Positions 42,362 through 54,010 of a DNA stretch of 64,000 nt are shown in pieces. The translations under genes were made by a program, and so were the position numbers. The notes under the pieces were generated by a model. That model was not told the DNA's origin. It searched no databases and worked only from the letters and a program-made list of their open reading frames with translations. This DNA comes from Pisolithus tinctorius (taxonomy: Eukaryota > Basidiomycota > Agaricomycetes > Boletales > Pisolithaceae): the NCBI GenBank assembly GCA_024663395.1, contig JANFAH010000010.1:868001-932000 (forward strand), written 5' to 3'. How positions within the stretch are numbered: the stretch's first letter is position 1; the number at the start of each line of letters is the position of its first letter.

Positions 42362-44117
42362 ATGGCTCCTGGATGGTTCAAGGCATTGTGTTGTATTCAG
42401 CAACCGCCTTCTCCGAGTGACGACGCACAAGTTCCCGCTCCCGTTGGGGCCGCTCAGCCTCCAGCCGGTACAGACATTCGCGCTCTTGCACCGACTGAAG
42501 TTCCTGTCGAAGCCTCTGGCTCTCCCTCGGCCAATATTTGGGATGATCGTGCTGACGCGGCGGTCGAGAACACTCGCCCACGTTCCCCGGGCCCTAGCCC
42601 TAGAGACACGAACACCCCCGTGCCTGCCTCTATTCAAGGTGGTTGCACTGTGTTCTTTATGTGGTCCATAAGTGTACTTAGTTACTTGGCCAGGTTCTCC
42701 GTCAAACAGTACAGGTGTTCTCGCTCCTGCAGTAATCGAGGCGCAACCCACCGTTCCACGTTCTCCGGAAGAGAGTGCGGATACTCCTGTTCCTGCACAC
42801 ACTGAAGAAGTAGCCGCGGGTAAGCGTTGTACTTGCTGCTCACGGGACAAGTCTAAGAACCTTGATCTTCAGCGTCAACCGCTATATCCCCTACAATTAG
42901 TTTAGATCCCGCGAAAGCTAGAGAGCACATCGATCGCATCGATCGCTTTCGCATTCTGGTCATGGGCAGAGCCAATGCAGGTAAAACGACAATCCTGCAG
43001 AGGGTCTGTAATACTACGGATCAACCAGAAATTTTTAATGGAAAAGGAGAGAAGGTGTGTGTGTTTCACGGTATTTGTTCGAGATTAACGACGTGTCGGG
43101 CCATATTCAGGTGGATATGACTTTAGTGCACGGTTCACAAAAGGTGAAGTGACTTCATGAATACTCTGCAATGTATGCTGAATGGTTGAATGAATCCAGC
43201 GTGGCGAACACAACATTGAGGATGAGCTGGTTTTCAAGAGTAACCGACGCTTTGTATTCCATGACTCACGTGGATTCGAGGCTGGAAGTGAAGGGGAGTT
43301 TGACATGATGAAGGAATTCGTGATGGATCGCGCCAAGACAACGCAGCTGGACAAGAGAATCCATGCCATATGGTAGGAACTCTGCGTCTGACACCCTAAC
43401 CAAAGTGACATGGTTTCTGTGATGGATTTAGGTTTTGCATTCCTTTGCATGATAGCCACAGGATGATCACAGCTGCGGAAAAGAAGTTTTTTGATAAGTG
43501 TGATACAGGGCATGGTATGTATATTGACCATACTCACTTTGATGGTTTTAAATTTCAATTTTTTCGTCACAGTTCCTGTAATTGTATTGCTAACAAAAAC
43601 AGATACCTTGGCCTTGGATGCCTTCATGGAACTTGTTGATGATGGTTTGAATGAAGATGATGCAACAGGAAGGGCTGCAGAGGTAGAAAAAAGGAAGTTG
43701 ATGGAGTGTCTTGTAAAGGTCAAGGGTTGGTTGAATGAGTCAAGGTTTCCACCCCATGACTATCTGTCCCTCACTGGTGAGTATCCTAACCATCACCAGA
43801 GAATGGCACACCCTTCACAGGAAATGACTGCAGGAATGCAAGAAGAGGGTGCTGATTGTACAACCCTACTGACATGCACAGCAAATGCATTAAATGAGGC
43901 AGGACTGCAGCAGCTCCTCATATCAACACAACAATCTAATCTAGGATTGTGTATGGAGTTTGCAATAACAAAGTAGGTGAGACAGCTGAAGGATAAGAAT
44001 GTACTAATATGTGCAAGGACACTGAAGAACTGCATGCATGGCATGGCAGGCAAGATTACACCAGCAGGTCTTGCATGTTTCCTCTCAAGATGGTTTCCAT
44101 ATGTAAGAAGATAGTGA
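42362..44117 (+). pseudogene. G-domain (P-loop GTPase) protein, gene 2, decayed 3' half
   Basis: Start ATG 42362 (MAPGWFKALCCIQQPPSPSDD); the CC near the N-terminus could be acylated. A Pro/Ser/Ala-rich linker is followed by DPAKAREHIDRIDRFRILVMGRANAGKTTILQRVC with the P-loop, FHDSRGFEAGSEGEF (G3), an intron, FCIPLHDSHRMITAAEKKFFDK, an intron, VPVIVLLTKTDTLALDAFMELV (G4) and VKGWLNESRFPP. The tail reads CTTLLTCTANALNEAGLQQLL and MHGMAGKITPAGLACFL to about 44117. Same family as gene 1 but with a separate intron plan. CpG is normal to about 43440 and nearly absent after 43570, so the gene straddles the compartment border. Some frames after 43.8 kb are hard to join, so I treat it as probably damaged. 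Confidence 0.65.
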
Positions 44118-44247
44118 GTGGATTGGAGGAGATACTGATTTGTCAACAGACAGTGTGTAAAATTGTAAAAAAAAGGATATAATGAATACTAATGTGGCTG
44201 TGGCATCAGGTGGATAGCATGTGAGTGGATCAGATGCTGGAGGTTCT

Positions 44248-45050
44248 GGAAGCATTCTGACCATGTTCACTCCCACCCCCTTGGACTTGCATTCATAGGG
44301 AGTGAGTGGAGCTGTGGCAGGAGGTGGAAGCATTCTGACCATGTTCACTCCCACCCTTTTGGACTTGCATTCATAGGGAGTGAGTGGACCCATGGCAGGT
44401 GGTGGAAGCATTCTGACCATGTTCACTCTCACCCTTTTGGACTTGCATTCATAGTCTGTGAGTGGACCCATGGCAGGTGGTGGAAGCATTCTGACCATGT
44501 TCACTCCCACCCTTTTGGACTTGCATTCATAGGGAGTGAGTGGAGCCATGGCAGGTGGTGGAAGCATTCTGACCATGTTCACTCCCACCCATTTGAACCT
44601 GCATTCATAGAAAGTGAGTGGAGCCATGGCAGGTGGTGGAAGCATTCTGACCATGTTCACTCCCACCCTTTTGGACTTGCATTCATAGCTTGTGAGTGGA
44701 GCCATGGCAGGTGGTGGAAGCATTCTGACCATGTTCACTCCCACCCTTTTGGACTTGCATTCATAGGGAGTGAGTGGAGCCATGGCAGGTGGTGGAAGCA
44801 TTCTGACCATGTTCACTCCCACCCTTTTGGACTTGCATTCATAGAAAGTGAGTGGAGCCATGGTAGGTGGTGGAAGCATTCTGACCATGTTCATTCCCAC
44901 CCTTTTGGACTTGCATTCATAGGAAGTGAGTGGTGCCATGGCAGGTGGTGGAAGCATTCTGACCATATTCACTCCCACCCTTTTGGACTTGAATTCACAG
45001 TCTGTGAGAGGAGCTGTGGCAGGTGGTGGAAGCATTCTGACCACTGTCCC
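44248..45050 (-). repeat. 78 bp minisatellite, ten units plus a part
   Basis: Units beginning GGAAGCATTCTGACC occur at 44248, 44326 and every 78 bp to 45028 exactly, so ten full units and a truncated eleventh. 78 is divisible by three, and the minus strand is open through all units. It would encode VRMLPPPAMAPLT(S/P/F)YECKSKRVGVN repeated, within a 325-residue frame (45062-44085). The open frame may be a by-product of the period. Units differ by a few bases. Confidence 0.85.
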
Positions 45051-45062
45051 TGGTTTTTGCAA

Positions 45063-47045
45063 ATGTTGTCCATATTACATAAATAGATGGTGAGCTCAAT
45101 TGATGTATCCAGTCCACATTCTTATTTTACATTATCTCAGGATGTAGGTCAACATTTACATGGCATTTTGATTTGACCCTTATATCTCTGCTTGCATCTA
45201 TCAGCATGTTAGTCATACTCTTTCAGGATTCTTTCCCATGCTAATATATGGTGTAGAATGTGTGCATTCATTTTTTTCTGAATTTGTATGATGATCACTG
45301 ATAAAGTTTGTAGTTGGTTTGTGGCCCTGTTTCTTATTGATGTTACCTGATATGCTCCCATCACACACTGCTAAGGTGGTCTGTTTTATTTTCTTTCCTT
45401 CTGCCATCAACAGATCACCTGACTTGACAGAATTATAGCCTACTATCACTGATCACTCTTCTCTCCAAATGCCTACTTTGGCCAACTCACAAACACCTTC
45501 AATGCAATATGTTGCTGCATGTGGCATTGGTAATTGCTCTCTTGTCATCATTTGATGCCCATAACTCCCAAATTGCAGGTGCTATACTTGTGTTTGAATA
45601 TTTGTACTTCTTGTTGCAGGCCAACAAAGTGAATGGTGATTTGCAGGCAAACCTTGAACAGGCTGTCAGAACATATCAAACATCAGGTGTCCAAGCTACT
45701 GTTGCCAAACTTATCACAGCAGCATTTCAGTGTCATGGTGAAGATGTTGAAGTTTTAACCCCCATCCTTGTGGGTATTGCAAAGGAAAATCAGATGTGTC
45801 AGATCCTATTCCCTCAATACCAATCAACCTCTGTCTTACCTCTATTTGGATTAGCAAAGATGATGTAGGAGGGGATATTTTTCAAGTGGTTACTGGGCCT
45901 GCTGTGAGTCCCTCCACTTCTCATTGGTGTGACATGCATATGAAAAATGAAGATATTATTTTCAGGCCACCAATGATGATCATTTGGAATCCTTCACTGT
46001 GGGGGGAGCTTGCAAAATCTGCAGTTGTCTCTGCCCTTGTAATTGGATGTGCCACCAATCTTCCTGTTGACAATCCCCACATTTGCCACACCAGTAAATA
46101 TGGGGAAGATGCAATCATTCTGTATAAAATGAATCAATATATACTATGCCATTCCACTCAGCTATCCATAGTCAAACTTTACCTATGTTCTATGCCATTC
46201 TATTTTGTCTTTATGACTCATGTTGAAGTGCAATTCAAACCCTGCAGAAGTGACTCCACAGCTATAATGAGTGTTTCCCATCTAACCATCCCTCTGCTGA
46301 CACAACCATTTTCTCTCCATTGTGACAACTGCCCTCTTACTTAATGCCCTACTTCCTAGTAAATTGGCAAACCACTGAGCAATGCATGCATATAATAACC
46401 TAAATAATCAGTTCCTGCCAGATGTTGGTCCTGCATGTGTGTCAAGTCTGGTTCTTCTCCACTGGCAAGTCCTGTTGCAAGGCCAGCTGGGAGGGGGCAG
46501 ATGTGGGCAGGGGTTATAGGTATGGACTGTCTCTACTTAGCAACTGTGAATACAGCACTATTCCCTCTGGCCTGGGGCTTGAGGCTGGGCTGAGCAAAAC
46601 ACTAGAAACAAGACATAGAACATGACAAGGACTAGGCCAGTTGATCAATTGGTTGGTGGCTGGGTGAGTTTCCTCACAAATTATAACTTCTAGTCTAGAC
46701 CTGTGCTCACCCATAGCTGGATCACAAACTCAAACATAGCAAGCAACTATCATAGGAAATGGCATCAAAGTCCAACAACAGCCTGCTGTCATTTCATACA
46801 TGAATACAAAGGCTGTACAGCTTACAAGTGTCAATCATCACAAAAGCTGCAGCTCATCCAGCTTGCTAACCAGGTGTTATATGAACACTTGGCAATATGA
46901 CAAGAAATCTCCTGTGGGGAATATAACAACAGGATGTGTTAGGGTATACTAATTTGATAGCTTAGTAGCTGGTAATTCCTTGGATGCATGGGTTTGGTTA
47001 GGGACAAAATAACTGCCTGTGTCTCAGTGCTAAACAAGAGTACAA
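45063..47045. other. CpG-poor region, no gene recognised
   Basis: About 2 kb. A plus-strand stretch (45560-45870) reads EQAVRTYQTSGVQATVAKLITAAF with some coding character but no family I know. The remainder has only short frames. Confidence 0.35.
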
Positions 47046-47721
47046 TGTAAGGAAAGTCCAAGTAGCTGTATAATATGAGCTAGATGGCTTAGATAGCAAC
47101 AATAAAATGAAGGGAATGAATTGCTCATCCCAAGGGATTTTGGACTGCTGAGACTAGAAGGTGGGACTCTGTGATTTGTAGTGGTAGTGTTTCATGGCAT
47201 GCATGGTGTGTTCTGTGGTCTTGTACTGGTGATGAGAGTGGTGTGAGCAGTATACGTAGTTTGTGCACAGCAGTTTGTGAGGTGTGCAGTGTAGACAAAG
47301 TGAAAAGAAACCTCATAGTGACCTTCCAAGTGCCAAAAGGTATCATTCTGTATCTAGGTACAGGGCATTATAGTCCAGGCAAACCTGGAACCTAAGTAGG
47401 ACAAGGTACGAGGAAAAGAAAGTTGCATGACAGTGTGTGCACATAGGACAGACTGCAATAGGGGCCAAGGGTATACTACTAGCATAAAAGGAACAGAGAC
47501 TGTGGTAAAAGAAAAGAGTCCAAAGGAAAGGAAGTGACCAGAACACAGCAGCTGCAGGTATAGCAGTGCATGAGAGGGAGTGAGGGCATGGGAAGGTAGC
47601 AAGGAAGGCATGAAGGTAGTGCATGAATGGCAGTGGATGTGAGTGGTCTGGGGACATAATGATAGTCATGGAACAGTTGATGATAGAGGCTTATGTGTCT
47701 AGGGAATGTGGATTCCTTACA
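47046..47721 (-). repeat. LTR of inner-element family, CpG-depleted
   Basis: About 676 bp, homologous along its length to both LTRs of the inner element. Fewer than a handful of CpGs remain. Confidence 0.75.
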
Positions 47722-47996
47722 CCTGCAGGGACTTAGATGCTGACCATCCCTGGTCAGCCATGTGGTGTGGAGGATGTAAACAATGATGCTGCATGGTAGT
47801 GGAGAAGGTGTGGTGCTGAGGGTTCAAGAACACCAGTGAATGCAGTGTAGAAGTGAAGGAAGTGAGTTGCCAAGGAACCCAAGAACACTGTTGAATGCTG
47901 CATAGGAGCATCCAGGCTGATGACATAAGTACCTCATGGCCACTAAGTATATATTGGTTAGTGTGTGGCTCAAACCTTCACATTGATTTGATTCTT

Positions 47997-48016
47997 CCCC
48001 CCCCCCCCCCCCCCCA
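47997..48016 (+). repeat. Poly-C tract
   Basis: A run of about 20 C bases just before the relic antisense gene start. The homologous spot in the inner element has no such run, so it expanded later. It is also a likely site of sequencing error. Confidence 0.8.
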
Positions 48017-48037
48017 TCAACTCCTTACACTCATACT

Positions 48038-49135
48038 ATGTCTGCTAACCATCTCCCCAGGCTTTCCCAGCTCATTCACATGGCTACCCATGACCTGGTC
48101 AAAGTGGAGAAGGCCATGCTGAGGGAGCAGTTTGTCACTGCTTCTACAGCTTTGGTCACTGAGGCTAGGTGCCTCCTGGATGACAAGGAGCTGTGGGAGG
48201 AAAAGGTGTTGTGGATGCACTGGTGGGAGAAGAGAACAGTAAGCACATCCCTCACTTCTGTGGGTCACATCATTGACCATGGCCAGGGTGAGGGCTTTCC
48301 CATTGTTGAACATGGTCAGGCACTGGGGGTTGACATGAGGATTGATGCAGTGGATGGGCCAATCATGGCAGAGGCTGATGAGGCCTACAAGAGGTGGGCC
48401 ACAGAGGAGGTCACCATGGCAGTACATGGAGGGGTCAACAAGGATGTGTGAATGGGAAAGGAGGCCATGCAGGAGGTTGGCAAGCAGGGAGTGAGCACAG
48501 AGGTGCCAGCTGCAACAGTGAAGATGTCACATGTGGAGGTGTCCCAACCTGTACAAAAGGTAAGTGAGTTCTTCATGCAGTGTAGCAGAGGCTAACACTT
48601 GGGCCCTTAGTGGTCTTGGCAGATGGTTGTGGAGAGTGAGGATGAGGCCAAGACACCCAAGGTCATGGTTCTGCTGGGGTCCATCCTTCACAAGGAGCCT
48701 TGAATGAGGTGTGTGGTAAAGAAGACCCCAAGTATCAGACCTGCAGGGCAGACATGCCACAGATGCACATGCATCAAGCAGGGCTGTGAGAAGTCCACAA
48801 AGGCTGGAAGGAAGGCACAGGTGGGTGCATCAGTTGGTAAGTACTGCAGTTGTCTCAGCAGGTCTGGGGCCAACAGCTTGTAGTGCAGACCTTGAGGGCT
48901 CCCAAGGCTGGCTCAACCAAGAAGGTGGCCAATGATGATGACAATGATGATGTTGAAGTGGTTGAAAGCCACTCACACATGAAGGTAAAGGCCCCAGTGC
49001 ATGGTGGGCTCAACAGCAAGGGCACAGCAGACCTGTTGCAGTTGCTAAGGCTGCAGAGTCGCAGACCACCTACCTGTGCCTTCAAGTTCACATTGACCAG
49101 CTTGCTCAGGTGCTGGAGAAAATAGGGGTCAAATA
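48038..49135 (+). pseudogene. Decayed antisense zinc-cluster gene (relic copy)
   Basis: The start MSANHLPRLSQLIHMATHDLVKVEKAM aligns with MSANRAPRLSQLIRAATPD at 11066. Arg to His, Ala to Met and similar changes fit CpG loss. The first intron (GTAAGC to GGCCAG) is kept, followed by GEGFPIVEHGQALGVDMRIDAVDG. The cluster exon reads RCVVKKT and AGQTCHRCTCIKQGCEKSTKAG: the first Cys is replaced by a stop and the third by Ser, so the cluster is dead. The C-terminus keeps VEVVESHSHMKVKAPVHGG. It shows the antisense gene is a stable part of the element family. Confidence 0.7.
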
Positions 49136-49435
49136 GGAGTGATTGTCCTTAGTTTAGATTTGCTATGTTGTCCTATCTGCATCTCAGAGTGCAGAGCATG
49201 CAATATATTGATTTTCTCCCTTGTGCATGAGGTTGCGATGTGAAATGACATGGAGTGCTTGACTACTCTCTGTGGGAAACTGAGTCTCTGAACAGCAGCA
49301 ACATTTCTGCTTCTTTGTGCAAAACATATGCAACCAAGTCTGTGTTGAGTGCAGTGGACTTTGAGGTTGATACCACTCAGCTGTTTAGCATAGGTGACTG
49401 CTTATCATATATTGTTGAGACACACTGCTACTGCT

Positions 49436-50030
49436 ATGGTTGAAGATCAAGATTGCCCTATTGATGCAGAGGATGAAGAAGAAGATCATCGCTCTGATGT
49501 CATTCAGACATTGGCAGTCATTCAGCAGATTCAAAACTTCAGAATGACCAGCATGGTACTCACAATGTACTACATCACATTGGCATCCATGCAAGAAGGC
49601 ACCCCACATCAACCCTATCAGATGTCTGCTCTTTCAGGGCAGGGCTGGTTGGATGAATTACTTAATGGACACCCAGAGCAAATCAGAACTGAGCTTGGCC
49701 TTCACAAGCACATCTTTCTCTGGGTCATATCCATCCTTTGTGAAGCGGGCTTTCAGGATTCAAAGAATGTCATGCTAGAAGAGCAGCTTGCCATATTCTT
49801 GTATGCAATCATGACAGGCTTGTCTTCTCAGCATATTGGTGAGTGATTCCAACATTTGATGGATACCATATCATGGTGAGTGCATGGTGTGCTGAATGCT
49901 TGCTCTGGCTAACAACAGATTTACCCAGATATTTCAAATGAATGCTCCATGCCTTCTCAGAGCATCCAATATATACCACATATGTTCACCTACCCAGAGT
50001 TGATTCACTGTGAGTCAAAGTGTGGAAAGG
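49436..50030 (+). pseudogene. PIF/Harbinger (HARBI1-like) transposase, N-terminal fragment
   Basis: MVEDQDCPIDAEDEEEDHRSD opens an acidic head, then YQMSALSGQGWLDELLNGHPEQIRTELGLHKHIFLWVI, NVMLEEQLAIFLYAIMTGLSSQHIGE, a TGA, FQHLMDTISW and an intron. The next block reads YFK, TGA, MLHAFSEHPIYTTYVHLPRVDSL. This is the helical DUF8040-type N-terminus that precedes the DDE_4 nuclease in fungal PIF/Harbinger transposases. Both stops stand where an Arg is expected, so they fit CGA to TGA. The catalytic domain is absent. Confidence 0.65.
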
Positions 50031-51969
50031 TGGTATAAACCAACCAAAACCAACACCAAAGACAAATGTGAGCAAGTGGTGGTTTGCCTCCAAGGAACCT
50101 GGAGTGCAGAAAAATCTAAAGTAGGGGAGTTTCAATGGCAGGTGCTCCTGGCACAAGTCGATGACAAGTTACACAGAAGCAGACAAGTGAGTGATGACTG
50201 GATGGGGGATGCTGAACAGAGTGAAGGTGTTCAGCCAAAAGTATTCTGGAATAATGGACTTTGATAAAACATGCTCCTGGTGCAAGTTGATGACAAGTTA
50301 TGCACTGAGCTGACTGCTGAGTGACTTCTGGATTGCTTCTCTGGTGTAGCTAAGTACATGGGGGTTTATATACTGTGGGGGGAGCACAGCCTATGACAAA
50401 TGAGGCACAAACACTTGGTAAGTAATGAGTAAGGACTGAGTAATCATGATGAGTAAGTGAGAAATGAAAAGTAAGCAAGCAAAGAAGATTGGTAAGTATT
50501 GGCAATGGACAAGTCAAGGATAGTCAAAATATCACAGAATGAGTCAAATAATGGCAGAAACTGGGTAAGTGCACTGATATCACATTAGGGGGTGGCAATG
50601 CAAGTCAGATCTCAGCAGAGACATCTCTAAATCCAAAGATGGCATGACAGATGGATGGCATTTCCAGATAGGGAAGTATCAATTCCAGAATTGAAGGGCA
50701 TGAGTCAGGCATCAAAGGGGCTAGGGTGTTGGGGGTCTGTGGGGCAATGGAGCATAAGTGATCATGTCTCACACCCTTTCAACCTCTCAGTGAAGTTAAC
50801 AAAAGCTTCATGAATGGGGCTCTGATGGAGGAGGAGGAGAAGGGGGGACATCTTCTGCTGAATCTTGCAGTAAGAAGGCAAGATGCATGTCATACTTGTC
50901 ATGGATGCAATCAGGGAGGGCAGAGAACAGTAGATTATGCTGCAGCTGTTGCAATGTGGGGAGAATGATGGATGAGATTGGAATAAAGATGGTGCAGGGA
51001 GCAGGGAGGAACGATCCATATGCTTCATCAACCAGGGAGACTGAAATGACCACATAAGACCTTTCTAACTGAGTGACAGACCTGAGGCAACCAAAGAACA
51101 TCCTTCTGGAAGTCATACTGATGAGGAGAACATGCTGACCAAGCTGCATGGGATGAGATGGGGCTGACAATGATGGAATGAACCAGGGGGCTTCAGGATG
51201 GAAGCTGGTGGGAATGCCTGGCAGATATACATAGCCACTGTCTCTGGCAAATGAGACAAGTGAGATGATCAACAAAGAGGTGGCCATTATTGATGGACCT
51301 AGTGAAATGAGCATCTGATGGATGGAGTACTGTAGAAATGTGTAGGATGTGAGGATCCTCTCCAAATTTGGAAGGCAGAATTGTGTGGCTGAGCACTTCA
51401 AGCAAGTGTGAGAACAGAGTCAATATCTTTGGAAATGGTGGAGATATGATGAAAACCAGAATGCCATACACAGGCACTAAAAATTTTTAATGCACACTTA
51501 ACTTGCTTCCTCTTTTCTCTTTAGCACTGACAACTCATTCTTGTGCAAAGGATGACTGCTCACATCCAGCAGTCTTTCTACACATGAGGCCTTTAGTCTT
51601 CATCTGCATGGCATGGGCATTATGCACAACTCATTGACAAGTTAGGCAGAGTCAGCTGTAACCATGTCCACAACACCTTTGGTGTGTGACACTGCCACAC
51701 CACCATGCTCATTCGACCGCATTTTTATGTGTTGTGGCTGTGCAACTGCATTGCTGTGCCCACTCAACCACATTGTCATTACCTTGTGCAGCTACACAAC
51801 TATGTTATTGTATAATACATAGATGATATTTCCTGTGTAAACTCAGTACAAACCCTGCACAATATGTCTACTCTCTGCTGCTCTTGCCACTTCCCTATGC
51901 ATCAGTTGTGATAATGGCAGGTGTGATAGGGGAAAAATAAAATAAAAAGCAGACAACTTTTTGATGTTT
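50031..51969. other. CpG-poor region with one unrecognised minus-strand ORF
   Basis: 50808-51401 (minus) is a 197-residue frame with regular hydrophobic strands: SFARDSGYVYLPGIP, APWFIPSLSAPSHPMQLGQHVLLISMTSRRMFFGCLRSV, YGSFLPAPCTIFIPISSIILPTL. It looks like a real protein, possibly transposon-associated, but I cannot name it. The rest has no coherent gene. 51710-51830 is a diverged short repeat (CACTCAACCACATT-like). Confidence 0.35.
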
Positions 51970-52344
51970 CTATCTAGGTTGTCCTCCTCCTCCTCCTCCA
52001 CTCCAAAGTCTGATGCCAAGGGCAAGGGCAAACAGAAAGATCTGCCCAAGTCCAATATTGCCCATCTTCTGGGTAAGGATGGCAAACTCACCTCTGCTGA
52101 ACATTAGTGTAGGATGAAAAACAACCTCTGCCTCTTCTGTGGTGAGGCTGGCCACTCCATGAAGGACTGCCCTAAGTCAACCTCCTGCACAGCCAAAGCC
52201 CATGCAGCTACAGCTGGCTGGTACTTTGCCTGCTCCACCCATGGAGAAGGCAGAGCCAAAAAATTAGTCTGCTCCTCCAGGGAGCCTGCACAGCCTGGAG
52301 GAAGTGTTGACCCCAACTGTGCACAACTGGACATCTGACTCAAC

Positions 52345-52926
52345 ATGTCCACTCTCTCTAGCCCCAACTCTTTACTTCCATCTGTAACACTTCTTGGTTA
52401 TTCTGTTGATACTGTTTCTGCATTGATTGATTCTGGCTCTTCCCATTGTTTTGTAGACCTGTCCATAATCAAAAAATATTCTATTCCTGTTTCTTCCATT
52501 TCTCCACCAATCCTGCTCTGCTTGTTTGATGGTAGTACAAATGCCGTCATTTCCCAAGAAGTAGATCTTTCCCTCTGCTTTCCTTCTGGCAATGTCAACT
52601 CTATTTCATTTTATGTTACTCCATTGGATTCTTCATGTTCACTGGTATTAGGACACAACTGGCTCACCTACTTCAACTTGTCAATTAACTGGGTATTGGG
52701 CAGTATATTGTTCAAACCACCATCACAGGGAATGCCAACACCCCAGGCACCTTTGTCACCTTCTGCTGCAACCTCTGCTCTGGATCTGACACCCTCCACT
52801 CCATCTGCAGCTCTGACTGCAACTCCAACTGACTTGCTGCACTGCACTCCACTTGTCTCACTCATCAATGCTGCTGTGTATGTCAGAGCCTGTGCTCTCC
52901 CTGGCTCTAGACAGTTCCACTTATAG
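52345..52926 (+). pseudogene. Element A aspartic protease region
   Basis: Frame with DSGSSHCFVD (active-site Asp intact), then LCLFDGSTN, SLVLGHNWLTYFNLSINWV and a Pro/Ser/Thr-rich linker before the RT. It ends at TAG 52924 just ahead of the RT frame. Confidence 0.7.
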
Positions 52927-52941
52927 CTCTCTGCTGGTGAT

Positions 52942-53628
52942 GTGAAGCTTTGTGCATCCTCTGCTTCTTCTCTGCCTCCTGACTTCTCCTTGGCCCCTCC
53001 TGAGTATCATGAGTTTGTTGACATCTTTAGCAAAGACAAGGCTACCAAACTTCTGCCACACTGCTCATTTGATCTCAAGGAAGGAGCTTCTCTGCCCATC
53101 AGCACAATCTACTCTCTGTCCCCACCAGAGCTTGAAGCTCTCTGCACCTTCATCAATGAGCATCTTGGCTACAGCTTCATCAAGCAGTCCACCTCCACTC
53201 ATGGTGCCCCTGTCCTCTTTGTAAAGAAGAAGGACAGTTCACTCTGCCTCTGCATGGACTATCAGGGACTCAATAAAATCACAAAGAAAGATTGCTATTC
53301 ACTGCCACTCATCTCTGACTTGCTTGACTCTCCAAGCCATGCTAAAGTCTACACCAAGATCAACCTCTGCCATGCCTATCATCTAGTCTGCATCACAGAC
53401 AGAGATGAATGGAAAACAGCTTTCTGCACTCGTTATGGTTCTTACAAGTGGTGGGTAATGCCCTTCAGTCTGACTAATGCACCTGTGGCTTTCCAGCATT
53501 TTGTCAATAGCATCTTTGCAGACATGCTCAATGTCTGCATCATGGTATACCTCAATGACATCCTGATTTATTCACAGGACATGGAGTTGCACCATGAACA
53601 TGTAAAAGAGGTACTCTGCCACCTTTGA
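52942..53628 (+). pseudogene. Element A reverse transcriptase with YLND box
   Basis: The RT keeps family order but the catalytic YLDD box is YLND, from CTC-AAT; an ancestral CTC-GAT would be one CpG to CpA step away. Other changes fit the same cause: DYQGLNK for DYRGLNK, KKDCY for KKDRY, KINLCHAYHL for [10 protein letters not shown]. The frame stops at 53626 in CHL-stop-KHG, where CGA is expected. Confidence 0.75.
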
Positions 53629-54010
53629 AAGCATGGTCTCTATGCCAAGCTGGAGAAGTGCAAGTTCCACTCTGACTCTGTTGAGTACCTTGGCTACATT
53701 CTCTCTCCATCTGGTCTCACCATGTCTGCTGAGAAGGTTCAGGCAGTCCATGACTGGCCTGAGCCATGGAAGGTGTGAGACATCCAGTCCTTCCTTGGCT
53801 TTGCAAATTTCTATAGATGATTCATTAATAACTACTCTGACATTGTTGTCCCTCTCACTTGCCTCATGTGAAAGGGTGCTCCTTGGAGCTTTTCTGAGGA
53901 GTGTCACTCCACTTTCCTCTGCCTGAAGGATGCCTCCAGCTCTGCTCCTATTCTCACTCACTGGGTTCCTGATGCTCCACTTACAGTTGAAACTGATGCC
54001 TCCAACTATT

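Larger units (their letters stand above)
47046..49230 (-). mobile_element. Reverse-oriented relic of the inner element family (3' end)
   Basis: 47046-47721 is an LTR of the 1998-2653 family in reverse (ends TGTAAGGAAAGTCC and GATTCCTTACA). To its right come the conserved segment before the LTR, then the antisense gene in plus orientation, with homology continuing to about 49220. The pol side is missing. Sequence differs from the 1998-12035 copy mostly where that copy has CpG. Confidence 0.75.
51970..54010 (+). mobile_element. Decayed gypsy element A: gag end, protease, RT
   Basis: Order: gag end with zinc knuckle CLFCGEAGHSMKDC at 52132-52173 (C-x2-C-x4-H-x4-C). Protease: ALIDSGSSHCFVD (52423-52461). 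RT from about 52942: [60 protein letters not shown] and box VYLNDILIYS. RT end and start of RNase H: SVEYLGYIL, SFLGFANFY and PLTVETDASNY. At least four TGA stops (53626, about 53777, 53817 and 53869) stand in Arg positions. The copy ends at 54010, where element B's LTR begins. No 5' LTR found. Confidence 0.8.

Noticed and set aside
44248..45050. Regular repeats as a possible CRISPR array
   Set aside because: Units are head-to-tail 78 bp with no unique spacers, in a eukaryotic genome; it is a minisatellite.
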